From: Sphaerolaimus hirsutus
Lineage: Eukaryota > Nematoda > Chromadorea > Monhysterida > Sphaerolaimidae
Length of the DNA: 64,000 bases
NCBI GenBank assembly: GCA_964036195.1
Contig: OZ038459.1
Span: forward strand, 23,867,206 to 23,931,205
Direction: 5' to 3'
The position numbers were made by a program, and so were the translations under genes. A model generated the notes under the pieces. That model had not been told where the DNA came from, ran no database searches, and worked only from the letters and a program-made list of their open reading frames with translations. Shown piece by piece: positions 63,972 to 64,000 of the stretch. The stretch's first letter is position 1, and the number at the start of each line of letters is the position of its first letter.

Positions 63972-64000
63972 ATCCGTTGCGCGTTTCGCACGAAACCGCA

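Overview
The window looks like a transposon-dense piece of an animal (invertebrate) nuclear genome. It is AT-rich, has short spliceosomal introns of about 72-80 bp, and carries animal-type mobile elements: a BEL/Pao retroelement with an envelope-like module, hAT, MULE, PIF/Harbinger-like and pogo/Tigger-like DNA elements, and many short inverted-repeat elements (MITEs). No rRNA, tRNA, CRISPR or prokaryotic operon was seen. The exact species cannot be read from the sequence; a nematode-like or other marine/soil invertebrate is a guess resting on the Tas-like retroelement.

Layout. 1-6391: nested MITEs around hAT and palindromic elements. 6392-18968: a full-length BEL/Pao retroelement with two 1296-bp LTRs that are identical by eye, a 5-bp target duplication (GTTTC), a tRNA-Ser-type primer binding site, a gag-protease-RT-RNase H reading frame, one in-frame TAG, then an integrase plus envelope-like reading frame. 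18969-38040: non-coding, mostly nested MITEs, with long near-perfect palindromes. 38041-56147: one small MITE split over 18.1 kb by three successive insertions: a hAT pair, a second MITE that itself carries a 9.3-kb insertion with satellite and minisatellite arrays, and a 6.2-kb autonomous MULE. 56148-58265: a hAT-like element made of TTCCG arrays that has captured a BEL/Pao pol fragment. 58266-61061: non-coding. 61062 to the right edge, minus strand: an intronless, GC-rich gene for a UPF1-like superfamily 1 helicase.

How the parts work together. Only three units look protein-coding. The BEL element encodes its own capsid, protease, polymerase, integrase and a putative membrane fusogen. The MULE has a transposase gene that can be read across nine exons with matching phases and still has both ends and a 9-bp target duplication. 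The helicase has all SF1B motifs. Nearly everything else is non-autonomous and would depend on transposases encoded elsewhere. Because insertions sit inside insertions with clear target duplications, their relative ages can be read directly from the sequence.

Limits. All assignments come from reading motifs, repeats and target duplications by eye. Superfamily names for the MITEs rest on terminal sequence and duplication length, not on a transposase match.
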